From NCBI GenBank assembly GCA_947492475.1, contig CANLNM010000003.1:310001-374000 (forward strand): DNA of 64,000 nucleotides, written 5' to 3'. Below, piece after piece: positions 37,420 through 45,304 of the stretch. The notes under the pieces are model-generated. The model saw only the letters and a program-made list of their open reading frames with translations. It was not told the DNA's origin and did not search any database. The stretch comes from an uncultured Paracoccaceae bacterium (GTDB taxonomy: Bacteria > Pseudomonadota > Alphaproteobacteria > Rhodobacterales > Rhodobacteraceae). The translations under genes were made by a program, and so were the position numbers. Within the stretch, counting starts at the first letter, position 1. Every line of letters starts with the position of its first letter.

Positions 37420-37769
37420 AATTGAATTCCTAGTTTTTCGGCGGCTTCTTGCTTAACATATGCAATGGCCAGATCGCGCATCATGCCTAGTGAAAAACCA
37501 CCGACTTTCGAAGCACCTTCTTTGGTCTTATCCCAAACAGTGTCACTCCGAATTGCATCAATGTAATCATGCCCTTGAGAAGTTAGTCGATAGACGCCTC
37601 TGTTGGTTTCCAGCATAAACCCAGCGTCGCATGCAAGCTTCACGTGGTATTCTTTTTTTTGCTCTTCAGGAGGCATTCCCATAACGCCACCAATTATGAA
37701 AATAGTTTCGTTCGAGGCTTCGAATCCGAGCATCATTTCTCTAAGAAAATCATCATCTCGCTTTGCCAT
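37416..37769 (-). CDS. DUF2513-like small protein inserted between pheS and pheT
   Basis: 117 residues. [33 protein letters not shown] and especially YRLTSQGHDYIDAIRSDTVW match the DUF2513 family, which looks like a winged-helix fold and is often seen in accessory DNA. Its start overlaps the pheS stop by one base (TAATG) and its stop overlaps the pheT start by four (ATGA), so it is coupled to both. A hand count of 37501-37680 gives about 46% G+C, well below the flanking genes. No function is known. Confidence 0.8.
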   Translation of the reverse strand: MAKRDDDFLREMMLGFEASNETIFIIGGVMGMPPEEQKKEYHVKLACDAGFMLETNRGVYRLTSQGHDYIDAIRSDTVWDKTKEGASKVGGFSLGMMRDLAIAYVKQEAAEKLGIQL

Positions 37770-38839
37770 TACCCGCTCAGCCCCCCATGCAGGGTTGGCA
37801 CTTCGAGCGAGGCAAATCCGTAATGGCGCAGCCAGCGCAGGTCGCTGTCAAAGAACGCGCGCAGGTCGGGAATGCCGTATTTCAACATCGCCAACCGGTC
37901 GATGCCGATGCCAAAGGCAAAGCCTTGGTATTCATTTGGATCGATTTTGCCCGCTTGCAACACTTTGGGGTGGACCATGCCCGATCCCAGCACTTCGAGC
38001 CAATCATCGCCTTCGCCGACCTTGACGCTGCCATCTTCCCAGCGGCACTGAATGTCGACTTCGGCGGATGGTTCAGTGAACGGGAAATGCGACGCGCGGA
38101 ACCGGGTTTTGACTGATGTGCCAAAGAACGCGGTAAAGAATTGTTCCAACACCCATTTCAGGTTCGCCATACTGATGTCTTTGTCGATGCACAGGCCTTC
38201 GACTTGGTGGAACATGGGCGTGTGGGTCTGGTCGTAATCGGCGCGATACACACGGCCCGGACAGATGATGCGGATGGGGGCGCCGTTTGCCTCCATGCTG
38301 CGGATTTGCACAGGCGATGTATGCGTGCGCAGCACATGCGGCGGGCGATTGTCGCCCTCGGCGCGGTGGGTGTAAAACGTGTCCATTTCGGCGCGCGCGG
38401 GATGGTGGCCGGGGATATTCAGCGCGTCAAAATTATACCAATCGGTTTCGATTTGCGGGCCTTCTGACACAGCAAAACCCAGATCGGCGAAAATGGCGGT
38501 CACTTCTTCCCAGACTTGGGAAATCGGATGGATCGACCCAACCCGGCGGTCGCGCGCGGGCAATGTGACGTCCAGCCATTCGGTTTTCAAACGTTCGTTT
38601 AATGCGGCATCCGCCAGCGCGGCTTTCTTCATGGCCAGCGCATCATTGATGTCGTTTTTCAGCGCATTCAACGCCGGGCCCGCCACCTGGCGTTCCTCGG
38701 CTGTCATCTTGCCCAAGCTGCGCATCTGCAAGGACACTTCGCCCTTTTTCCCAACGGCCTGCAGGCGCAGCTCTTCGAGGGTGGCCTCATCCTGTGCAGA
38801 GTTGATGAGATCGAGGTATTTCGCTTTGAGATCATCCAT
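37769..38839 (-). CDS. pheS: Phenylalanine-tRNA ligase alpha subunit
   Basis: 356 residues. N-terminal coiled coil ([18 protein letters not shown]), class II synthetase motifs (motif 2 around [15 protein letters not shown], motif 3 [19 protein letters not shown]). It forms the alpha2-beta2 enzyme with PheT, charging tRNA-Phe. The start MDDLK at 38839 is the family position; the frame extends a few codons upstream. Confidence 0.97.
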   Translation of the reverse strand: MDDLKAKYLDLINSAQDEATLEELRLQAVGKKGEVSLQMRSLGKMTAEERQVAGPALNALKNDINDALAMKKAALADAALNERLKTEWLDVTLPARDRRVGSIHPISQVWEEVTAIFADLGFAVSEGPQIETDWYNFDALNIPGHHPARAEMDTFYTHRAEGDNRPPHVLRTHTSPVQIRSMEANGAPIRIICPGRVYRADYDQTHTPMFHQVEGLCIDKDISMANLKWVLEQFFTAFFGTSVKTRFRASHFPFTEPSAEVDIQCRWEDGSVKVGEGDDWLEVLGSGMVHPKVLQAGKIDPNEYQGFAFGIGIDRLAMLKYGIPDLRAFFDSDLRWLRHYGFASLEVPTLHGGLSG

Positions 38840-39065
38840 GATGCGCGCCTTCTGAGGTGGTCGCAAAGGTGCTACAGGGTGGGTGGATATGATGCAAGCG
38901 ACGTGGCCGACAATCGGTCAATTGACGTGCTAAAGTTGACCATGCGCCTATTCGAGCAAGTTTTAATTAGCTTCAAAAACTTGCTTTTTGGGAATTTACA
39001 CGAGTTTAATAGATTTCAGAGACGTTCGAAATGTGTCCCCGTTGGGAGAATTGAGAGGGTTCAAA

Positions 39066-40094
39066 TTGCTTGAAGGCCGAAAAATCACTGCAAATCATAG
39101 CAGTGAGCTGAAAATTCCAATCGGATTGCTGAACGATTTGACCAGCGCGCGATCCGTTTTGGACATCATGCAATGCTATTCACAATGGTCAGGATCGATT
39201 CTGTGTGCCGATCGGTGCACAATCGCGTTGAACCCAATGGACAGCCCCTATCTGGAATTGATTGCCATCGAAGGGAATCAAGCAATCCCCGTTGGAGGCA
39301 AAATGCCCATCAACGGCAGTTTTATCGGTCAGGTCTTCGCAACCCAGCGCGGGGAAATCAGGCCAAACATTGCCAATGATCCTGAAATTGACTGTCAAAA
39401 ATTGTCACAAGCCGGAATTTCGGCTTTGATGAATGCCCCAATTGAGGTTGCGGGGCGCTGTTTTGGGGTTTTGGCGACGGGGTTTCAAACCCTGCCCAGA
39501 ACCGCCGAATCTGACTTTGAACTCCTCAAAGCCCTAGCGCGCTGCATCGCCACACAATTGCTGATCATCGAGCAAATGGAAAACCTGACCCGGATCGCCC
39601 ATACAGATTCCCTAACGAAATTGTCGAACCGCCACTCATTCCGGGAAAACCTAACTGCGTGCTGGCAGGCGTGGCGGGCGGAAAAAACACCATTTTCTGT
39701 GGTTTCCATTGATGTTGATCACTTCAAATCCGTGAATGACACGTTGGGTCATGACGCGGGGGATGTTGTGCTTCAGGCGATTTCAAAACGCATCTCTGAC
39801 GGGACAGCGTTACATGTTGAAAACGCAATTGTCGCCCGGCTGGGAGGAGAAGAGTTCTGTGTTTTATTGTCCGGCGCAATGGCCCGCCTCGCACAGGACG
39901 TCGCCCAGAGCATCAAATCTGAGATCAGCGATCATCCGATCACTTATTCGGACACCCATCTCAGCCTAACGGCAAGCATCGGCGTGGCCTATAGTGACGA
40001 GGGGGATGCAGAACGGGACGATATCATGCTGCGCGCCGACAAGGCGCTCTATGAGGCCAAGGCAAACGGCCGCAATCAGATCGTTTACAAATAG
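39066..40094 (+). CDS. GAF-GGDEF protein, probable diguanylate cyclase
   Basis: About 342 residues: a GAF domain (roughly the first 170 residues, SVLDIMQCYSQWSGSILCAD ... ALMNAPIEVAGRCFGVLATG) and a C-terminal GGDEF domain (about 180-342) with the active-site motif LGGEEF and LTKLSNRH, DVDHFKSVND, ADKALYEAKANGRN. It should make cyclic di-GMP under control of a GAF ligand. There is no ATG at the N-terminus: TTG at 39066 with AGAGGG upstream is my choice; GTG 39033 and TTG 38988 are alternatives. Confidence 0.85.
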   Translation: MLEGRKITANHSSELKIPIGLLNDLTSARSVLDIMQCYSQWSGSILCADRCTIALNPMDSPYLELIAIEGNQAIPVGGKMPINGSFIGQVFATQRGEIRPNIANDPEIDCQKLSQAGISALMNAPIEVAGRCFGVLATGFQTLPRTAESDFELLKALARCIATQLLIIEQMENLTRIAHTDSLTKLSNRHSFRENLTACWQAWRAEKTPFSVVSIDVDHFKSVNDTLGHDAGDVVLQAISKRISDGTALHVENAIVARLGGEEFCVLLSGAMARLAQDVAQSIKSEISDHPITYSDTHLSLTASIGVAYSDEGDAERDDIMLRADKALYEAKANGRNQIVYK

Positions 40095-40104
40095 GTCCAA
40101 ATGC

Positions 40105-40134
40105 AAAAAGGCCGCCCCAAAGGACGGCCTTTCT
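40105..40134 (+). terminator. Bidirectional terminator between GGDEF gene and rplT
   Basis: AAAGGCCG (40107-40114) and CGGCCTTT (40125-40132) form an 8-base stem with a 10-base loop, with an A-run before and T after; it serves both the plus-strand GGDEF gene and the minus-strand rplT. Confidence 0.85.
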
Positions 40135-40151
40135 AATCTAATCCCAAAGAT

Positions 40152-40514
40152 TTAGGCAGCCAGCGCGGCCTGAGCTTTGGACACGATCACACCGAATGCT
40201 TCGGGCTCGTGAACGGCCAGATCGGCCAGAACTTTACGGTCAACTTCGATCCCGGCCAGGTTCAGGCCGTTGATGAAGCGGGAATATGTCAAGGCTTCGT
40301 CATGGGCACGAACAGCCGCATTAATCCGCTGAATCCACAGAGCGCGGAAATTACGCTTGCGATTGTGACGGTCACGTGTCGCATATTGGTTGGCCTTATC
40401 AACGGCCTGACGCGCGACTTTGAAGGTATTTTTACGACGGCCATAGTAACCTTTGGCTGCATCGGTGACCTTTTTGTGACGACGGTGGGTAACGGTTCCG
40501 CTTTTAATACGCAT
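40152..40514 (-). CDS. rplT: 50S ribosomal protein L20
   Basis: 120 residues, basic, with [20 protein letters not shown] and [21 protein letters not shown] typical of L20. It begins 12 bases after rpmI, forming the rpmI-rplT pair. infC, often the first gene of this operon, is not here. Confidence 0.97.
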   Translation of the reverse strand: MRIKSGTVTHRRHKKVTDAAKGYYGRRKNTFKVARQAVDKANQYATRDRHNRKRNFRALWIQRINAAVRAHDEALTYSRFINGLNLAGIEVDRKVLADLAVHEPEAFGVIVSKAQAALAA

Positions 40515-40526
40515 TATTCAGTCTCC

Positions 40527-40727
40527 TTAGCGAGCGTAGGGCATCATTGGCTTGATGATACCTTCATCAGCCTTGCACAAAGTTGTGGTGCCTCGCGCAT
40601 TGCGCAGGAACTTGTTGGACCGTTTGATCATGCCGTGGCGTTTGCCAGCCTGAGCGGCAACAACGCGACCTTTGGCCGTCACTTTGAACCGCTTTTTGCA
40701 GCTCGATTTTGTCTTCATCTTAGGCAT
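40527..40727 (-). CDS. rpmI: 50S ribosomal protein L35
   Basis: 66 residues: [20 protein letters not shown] and the [19 protein letters not shown] stretch of L35. The start at 40727 is the family start; AAGGAGA precedes it. Upstream is a 108-base gap before the small membrane protein. Confidence 0.97.
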   Translation of the reverse strand: MPKMKTKSSCKKRFKVTAKGRVVAAQAGKRHGMIKRSNKFLRNARGTTTLCKADEGIIKPMMPYAR

Positions 40728-40835
40728 TTCCGTCTCCTTGTTAGGTGCGGTTAACGCGCGACTCGGCATGCCACATTGGCCGGTCACACGGGATAGAATG
40801 GTGCTCTTACGTCTGGAACGCCGAATTGGCAAGCC

Positions 40836-41060
40836 TCAATTGATGAAACGGCCCACAACTTCGACAAAGACACCGGGGATTTGTTCGATCGTGTATCCGT
40901 TGGGCTGCTGGTTGATCGCCAATGCAATCAAACCGCCCCCAATCAGGATGGTAATGGCGGCCGCGCGTGGGGCGCGGCCTTCCATAAATGCGCCCAAAAT
41001 CGGTGGCAGTGAAAAGACCGACACAATCAACCCGATCACCAACATTAAATCCGAATCCAT
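40836..41060 (-). CDS. Small two-span membrane protein, hypothetical
   Basis: 74 residues: two hydrophobic segments (LMLVIGLIVSVFSLPPILGAF and AAAITILIGGGLIALAI) with a short basic loop GRAPRA between, and a C-terminal amphipathic end. AGGAG lies seven bases upstream of the ATG. It follows pyk on the same strand with a terminator-like palindrome between. Not recognised as a named family. Confidence 0.65.
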   Translation of the reverse strand: MDSDLMLVIGLIVSVFSLPPILGAFMEGRAPRAAAITILIGGGLIALAINQQPNGYTIEQIPGVFVEVVGRFIN

Positions 41061-41073
41061 AACGCATCTCCTA

Positions 41074-41094
41074 AAAATACCTTAATTAGGTATT
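41074..41094 (-). terminator. A+T-rich palindrome between pyk and the small membrane protein (terminator or operator)
   Basis: AATACCT (41076-41082) and AGGTATT (41088-41094) are perfect 7-base arms around TAATT. On the minus strand the hairpin leads into TTTTT, so it can end pyk transcription; the next bases are the ribosome binding site of the small membrane protein gene. Confidence 0.6.
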
Positions 41095-41115
41095 ATCTTA
41101 GGTTGCGCCCCAAGA

Positions 41116-42558
41116 TCAAACCTCGGCTGAAAAAATCTGCCGTTCATCACAAGGCGCAATCCGCAGAATGTTTGTCGACCCCGGCGTGTTAAACGGAACG
41201 CCTGCTGTGACGACAATTTTGTCGTCCAATGTCGCGTCCAGATGATCGCGCGCAGCGCGCACGGCAGCAACAACGGCGGTTTTGAACCGGTCCACTTCGC
41301 CGGTGATCACACAGGTGGCCCCCCATGTCAGACAAAGCCGACGCGCGGTGCCGGTTTGCGTGGTCAATGCGATGATCGGCAATCCGGGACGTTCACGCGC
41401 CACCAACAGGCCGGTTGTGCCTGATTCTGTGAAACAGCAGATCGATTTAACCTGGGTGGTCTCCGCAATTTCACGGGCGGCGGCAACGACGCCTTCGGCC
41501 ACTGTGGTGCCGTCGGTTGACCGGGCGGCCTCGATGATTTCGCGGTAGGTTGGGTCGGCTTCGACTTCGCGCGCAACGTTGTCCATTGTGCGCACTGCCT
41601 CGATTGGGAAATCACCGGCGGCGGATTCAGCCGACAGCATGATCGCATCGGTGCCTTCGTAGATTGCGGTTGCCACATCGGACACTTCGGCGCGGGTTGG
41701 CATCGGGCTTTCGATCATGCTTTCCAACATTTGTGTCGCCACGATCACCGGTTTTGCGGCCTTGCGGGATTTGCGGATCAGCTGTTTCTGGATCGGTGGG
41801 ACGGCATGCACGGGCAGCTCTACCCCCAGATCGCCACGGGCCACCATGATACCGTCGGACACGTCCAAAATGCTGTCGAACCGCTTCACGGCTGATGGCT
41901 TTTCGATCTTGGACAGAATCGCGGCGCGTCCTTTGGCCAATTTACGGGCCTCTTCGACGTCTGCGGCGCGCTGAACAAACGACAATGCCAGCCAATCGAC
42001 ACCCAATTCACAAACAAATTCAAGGTCTTTGCGGTCTTTTTCCGACAACGCAGCCAAGGGCAGATCCACGTCTGGCACGTTCACGCCTTTGCGGTTGGAA
42101 ATTGTGCCTCCAACGACAACTTCGCAATTGGCAAAGTCTCCACCGCAATCCAAAACCTTCAGGCGGATTTTGCCGTCATTGACCAACAGGCTGGCGCCCG
42201 GTTCCAGCGCGTCAAAGATTTCTTTGTGGGGCAAGCAAACACGGTTCACGTCGCCGGGTGTGTCATCCAGATCCAGACGGAATTTGGCGCCGACAACCAT
42301 TTCTTCGGCGTCATTGGCAAAGACACCCAAACGCAATTTAGGCCCTTGCAGATCAGCAAGGATCGCAATCGGGCTGTCCATGTCTTTTTCGATCTGGCGG
42401 ATAATTTCATGGCGTACGCGAATTTCAGAATGATCGCCGTGGCTCATGTTCAGCCGGAACACATCCGCCCCCGCTTCGTGTAATGCGCGGATGGTTTCAT
42501 AATCGTTTGAAGCAGGTCCAAGCGTGGCGACGATCTTGACGTTACGGAAGCGTCTCAT
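41116..42558 (-). CDS. pyk: Pyruvate kinase
   Basis: 480 residues. MRRFRNVKIVATLGPASND at the N-terminus, the IEKPSAVKRFDSIL active-site Lys region, GIMVARGDLGVELP, IVATQMLESMI and TDAIMLSAESAAGD are standard pyruvate kinase motifs; the C-terminal allosteric domain ends with FNTPGSTNILRI. It makes ATP and pyruvate from phosphoenolpyruvate. The start at 42558 removes a 20-codon extension. A LacI-type operator lies about 50 bases upstream. Confidence 0.96.
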   Translation of the reverse strand: MRRFRNVKIVATLGPASNDYETIRALHEAGADVFRLNMSHGDHSEIRVRHEIIRQIEKDMDSPIAILADLQGPKLRLGVFANDAEEMVVGAKFRLDLDDTPGDVNRVCLPHKEIFDALEPGASLLVNDGKIRLKVLDCGGDFANCEVVVGGTISNRKGVNVPDVDLPLAALSEKDRKDLEFVCELGVDWLALSFVQRAADVEEARKLAKGRAAILSKIEKPSAVKRFDSILDVSDGIMVARGDLGVELPVHAVPPIQKQLIRKSRKAAKPVIVATQMLESMIESPMPTRAEVSDVATAIYEGTDAIMLSAESAAGDFPIEAVRTMDNVAREVEADPTYREIIEAARSTDGTTVAEGVVAAAREIAETTQVKSICCFTESGTTGLLVARERPGLPIIALTTQTGTARRLCLTWGATCVITGEVDRFKTAVVAAVRAARDHLDATLDDKIVVTAGVPFNTPGSTNILRIAPCDERQIFSAEV

Positions 42559-42604
42559 ATGACAGAATGTCCTTTTTGGCGGCAAAATTGGTAGAGCGAC
42601 GAAC

Positions 42605-42623
42605 GTTATCGCTAACATTAGCG
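42605..42623. promoter_or_regulatory. LacI-type operator upstream of pyk (candidate CceR site)
   Basis: GTTATCGCTAAC (42605-42616) is centred on CG with GTTA/TAAC arms, the general form of LacI-family operators. An overlapping perfect palindrome CGCTAA-CA-TTAGCG spans 42610-42623. In Rhodobacter the LacI-type regulator CceR controls central carbon genes; assigning this site to CceR is inference. Confidence 0.45.
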
Positions 42624-42695
42624 TTGCGCCCTTATACCCATTTTCCTTTGCGGCTCAACTAGCCTATATAAAAATAACATTATAAGACAGGCTGC

Positions 42696-43460
42696 ATGAC
42701 CTATTCACCATATGAAATCCTGAATTCCGATTGCACGTCGCAGCTGCTGCTGACCTGTGATCATGCCAGCAATTTTGTGCCCGATGATGTCGCCAGTGGC
42801 GATCTGGGTTTGCCCGCGGCCGATATGGACCGCCATATCGCCTATGATATCGGTGCGGCGGGTGTGACCCGGCATTTGTCAGCGCTGTTGCGCGCCCCTG
42901 CAGTTCTGTCGAATTTTTCCCGCTTGGTGATTGATCCGAACCGGGGCGCAAATGATCCGACATTGGTGATGAAGCTATATGATGGAACGATCATTCCCGC
43001 CAATCGCCATGTCGATGCCGCTGAAATCGCCCGTCGTAAGGCCAATCTATACGACCCCTATCACCGGGCATACGAACAGCTGGCCAGCGCGCATGACGAT
43101 ACGATTGTTGTGGCGGTGCATTCCTTTACCCCCCGGCTGAACGGTCGCAAACCGCGCCCTTGGCATGTCGGGATCCTGTTTGCCGGTGACGAACGCTTTT
43201 CTCGGCCGTTTCTGGATGAACTGCACGCGCAATCCGATCTCTGTATTGGTGAAAACGAACCCTATGCAGGTCATTTGCCGGGGGATGCGGTGGATCAACA
43301 TGCCTTGCAATGCGGGCGGGCCAATGCGCTGATCGAATTGCGTCATGATCTGATCGCGGATGAAGCCGGTCAACGCCATTGGGCCCAGCGGCTTGCGCCG
43401 TTGCTGACCAATGCACTGGCAACCTATTGCGCGCAACATGCGCAAAAATCCCTAGCATAA
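42696..43460 (+). CDS. N-formylglutamate amidohydrolase family protein (second copy)
   Basis: 254 residues. LLLTCDHASNFVP near the N-terminus, IDPNRGANDPTL and the VVAVHSFTPRLNG centre mark the family also represented by hutG, but this member is diverged and lies outside the hut region. It may act on another N-acyl amino acid; the substrate is unknown. First of three closely spaced plus-strand genes. Confidence 0.88.
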   Translation: MTYSPYEILNSDCTSQLLLTCDHASNFVPDDVASGDLGLPAADMDRHIAYDIGAAGVTRHLSALLRAPAVLSNFSRLVIDPNRGANDPTLVMKLYDGTIIPANRHVDAAEIARRKANLYDPYHRAYEQLASAHDDTIVVAVHSFTPRLNGRKPRPWHVGILFAGDERFSRPFLDELHAQSDLCIGENEPYAGHLPGDAVDQHALQCGRANALIELRHDLIADEAGQRHWAQRLAPLLTNALATYCAQHAQKSLA

Positions 43461-43469
43461 GGCGACCCA

Positions 43470-43811
43470 ATGCCCCATCTCGTCCTTGAATATAACGCCG
43501 CACTCGACACCCAGATCGACATGTCTGCATTGTGCAAAATTCTGTGGTCGAAAATGCAGGAAACCGGTGCCTTTGGGGATGGGTCTGCCATTCGCGTGCG
43601 CGCCATCCCCATACAGCATTTCCACGTGGTGGGCGATCAGATGTTTGCCAATGGGATGATCCGGCTGCTGCCCGGTCGCGATGTGGCGCTGAAATCCAAA
43701 ATCACCCATGCGGTGCTGTCTGGTTTGATCGACGCCCTGCCCGGTGTGCAGAACCTGTCCGTCGATATCAAAGAAATCGACCCAGACGTTTACGCCAAAC
43801 CCACCCCCTAA
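43470..43811 (+). CDS. 5-carboxymethyl-2-hydroxymuconate isomerase-type tautomerase
   Basis: 113 residues of the CHMI branch of the tautomerase superfamily: after Met the catalytic Pro2 begins PHLVLEYNAALD, and IQHFHVVGDQMFANGMIRLLPGR is typical. It isomerises enol-keto acids in homoprotocatechuate breakdown in other organisms; no other such genes are adjacent. It starts nine bases after the amidohydrolase-family gene. Confidence 0.88.
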   Translation: MPHLVLEYNAALDTQIDMSALCKILWSKMQETGAFGDGSAIRVRAIPIQHFHVVGDQMFANGMIRLLPGRDVALKSKITHAVLSGLIDALPGVQNLSVDIKEIDPDVYAKPTP

Positions 43812-43823
43812 AGGAGCCGCATC

Positions 43824-44150
43824 ATGGATGATCAGACCCGCCTCGAAATCGAAGCCGCCGCGTTTCGCCGGTTGCAACAGCATCTGATGCAGGATCGTCA
43901 GGATGTGCAAAACATCGACATGATGAACCTGGCTGGGTTTTGTCGCAATTGTCTGGGCCGCTGGTATCAAGAGGCCGCAAATGAACGCGGCATCGAATTG
44001 ACCAAGAAAGAGGGCCGCGAGGCGTTTTACGGCATGCCCTATTCTGAATGGAAGGCGCAGCATCAAACAGAGGCCAGCCCGGACAAACAGGCCGCGTTTG
44101 AGGTCGCATTCAAAGAAAACGTGACCGACAAAACCAAAAGCGAAAAGTGA
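43824..44150 (+). CDS. DUF1244 domain protein
   Basis: 108 residues. The core QNIDMMNLAGFCRNCLGRWY, KKEGREAFYGMPYSEWKAQH is the DUF1244 signature, with two cysteines in CRNC. Function unknown; common in proteobacteria. AAAGGAG precedes the start. Last of a three-gene set. Confidence 0.92.
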   Translation: MDDQTRLEIEAAAFRRLQQHLMQDRQDVQNIDMMNLAGFCRNCLGRWYQEAANERGIELTKKEGREAFYGMPYSEWKAQHQTEASPDKQAAFEVAFKENVTDKTKSEK

Positions 44151-44353
44151 TTCTACCCTTAGCGTTGGGTTAATTGCGGGACGAACTGGAACAGTTCCCC
44201 CGCGATTTGCATCACTGGCCCAGCAGCGGACACAATAAGCCGTTAACCCTGCCGTAAATTTGACGAAATCTAACCCGCAATGGCATGACGTATGTGGGGG
44301 CGATGCCGGAACGTTGTCAAAGACACGACACCGGCAATGTCAAAGGATAGACA

Positions 44354-44611
44354 ATGGGTGCGCAAACGAGTGCCGAGTTTTTTGAGGGCACTGCCATGCC
44401 CGCCGTGCCGATGATCCAAGGCTTTGATCCGGACGTTGAAACGCTGTCGTTCACGCTGTCTGAGGACGACATGGACGCGACGCTTCGGCTAGAGGATTTG
44501 GCGGATCAGACCGGCGTTCGGCTCAGCATCGGGGACCGGTTGATTGCGGTTTTGTTTGGGGTGCGCGCGGATGATCTGGAACCGGGTTGTCTGCAATTTG
44601 AATTCGAATAG
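44354..44611 (+). CDS. Small acidic hypothetical protein (85 aa)
   Basis: 85 residues, very acidic, with IQGFDPDVETLSFTLSEDD and LSIGDRLIAVLFGVRADDLE. The style resembles the short beta-rich segment found at the end of some Rhodobacteraceae RTX-type calcium-binding proteins, but no RTX repeats or signal peptide are present. AAAGGAT precedes the ATG and a strong terminator follows, so it is probably a real single gene. Its function is unknown. Confidence 0.6.
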   Translation: MGAQTSAEFFEGTAMPAVPMIQGFDPDVETLSFTLSEDDMDATLRLEDLADQTGVRLSIGDRLIAVLFGVRADDLEPGCLQFEFE

Positions 44612-44660
44612 GTCTGTTTTTCAGACCCCAATGACGTCTGTGCAGCTACAGCATTGACGG

Positions 44661-44691
44661 AAAGGCCGCACCGGTAGGGGGTGCGGCCTTT
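44661..44691 (+). terminator. Terminator after the 85-aa gene
   Basis: AAAGGCCGCACC (44661-44672) and GGTGCGGCCTTT (44680-44691) form a perfect 12-base stem with a 7-base loop, between convergent genes. Confidence 0.85.
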
Positions 44692-44707
44692 CAGCGTTTT
44701 AGCCCAT

Positions 44708-45295
44708 TCAGTCAGGCCGTTTTGCAAATCCAGTTGCGGTTAATGTGCGGGCCTGGTCCACCCAATTGTCCCGGCTCACCCGGCCCTTGAACCCGGTCAA
44801 ATTGGAATCCACCCAAGCCACCTCTTGGTCGGTCCAGTTGGCGATCTGATAGAAATGCCAAAACCCCATTTCATTGCACAATGCCGCCAGTTTCGGTCCA
44901 ATCCCTTTGATCAGTCTCAGATCATCCCCCTGCCCGTCCTCTGGCGCGGGCAAAGCGGCTGGGCGTCGGCCTTCGTCTGGACCCTCGACGATCCCGTCCC
45001 CATCCAAATCCCCCGGAGCGTTGGGCGTGGGGGGCGCAGCGTGGATCGCATCGGCAATGGCGACATGGCTCAGGTCCAGCTGATGCTGTAGCTGCGCCAT
45101 TTTTGCGTGATCCACCGCTTGTTCGGCCCGGACTTTCTGCAACTCAGCTTTCAGGCGGTCCTCTTCGATGCCACCCTGAGGTTCGGGATCGATCTGGCGC
45201 CCCCAGATGATCCATCCTGCAAGCAGACCCAGCCCCCCTGCGATCAACAGCAGCACCCAGATTTCCCCCAGCAAAAATCCCCATTCCTTGAACAT
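44708..45295 (-). CDS. Membrane-anchored helix-hairpin-helix-type protein
   Basis: 195 residues. One N-terminal membrane span (IWVLLLIAGGLGLLAGWIIW), a coiled-coil/variable middle (about 45-85), a Pro/Asp-rich linker, and a C-terminal domain with LRLIKGIGPKLAALCNEMGF, a helix-hairpin-helix-like motif also found at the end of ribosomal protein-fused and DUF4332-type proteins. Its start lies nine bases past the OmpA-type gene stop, so the two are probably one operon. Function unknown. Confidence 0.75.
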   Translation of the reverse strand: MFKEWGFLLGEIWVLLLIAGGLGLLAGWIIWGRQIDPEPQGGIEEDRLKAELQKVRAEQAVDHAKMAQLQHQLDLSHVAIADAIHAAPPTPNAPGDLDGDGIVEGPDEGRRPAALPAPEDGQGDDLRLIKGIGPKLAALCNEMGFWHFYQIANWTDQEVAWVDSNLTGFKGRVSRDNWVDQARTLTATGFAKRPD

Positions 45296-45304
45296 ATTGG
45301 TCCC

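Noticed and set aside
44183-44197. GAAC-N7-GTTC dyad resembling an SOS box
   Set aside because: The alphaproteobacterial LexA box is a direct repeat GTTC-N7-GTTC; this is an inverted arrangement and the neighbouring genes are not SOS genes.
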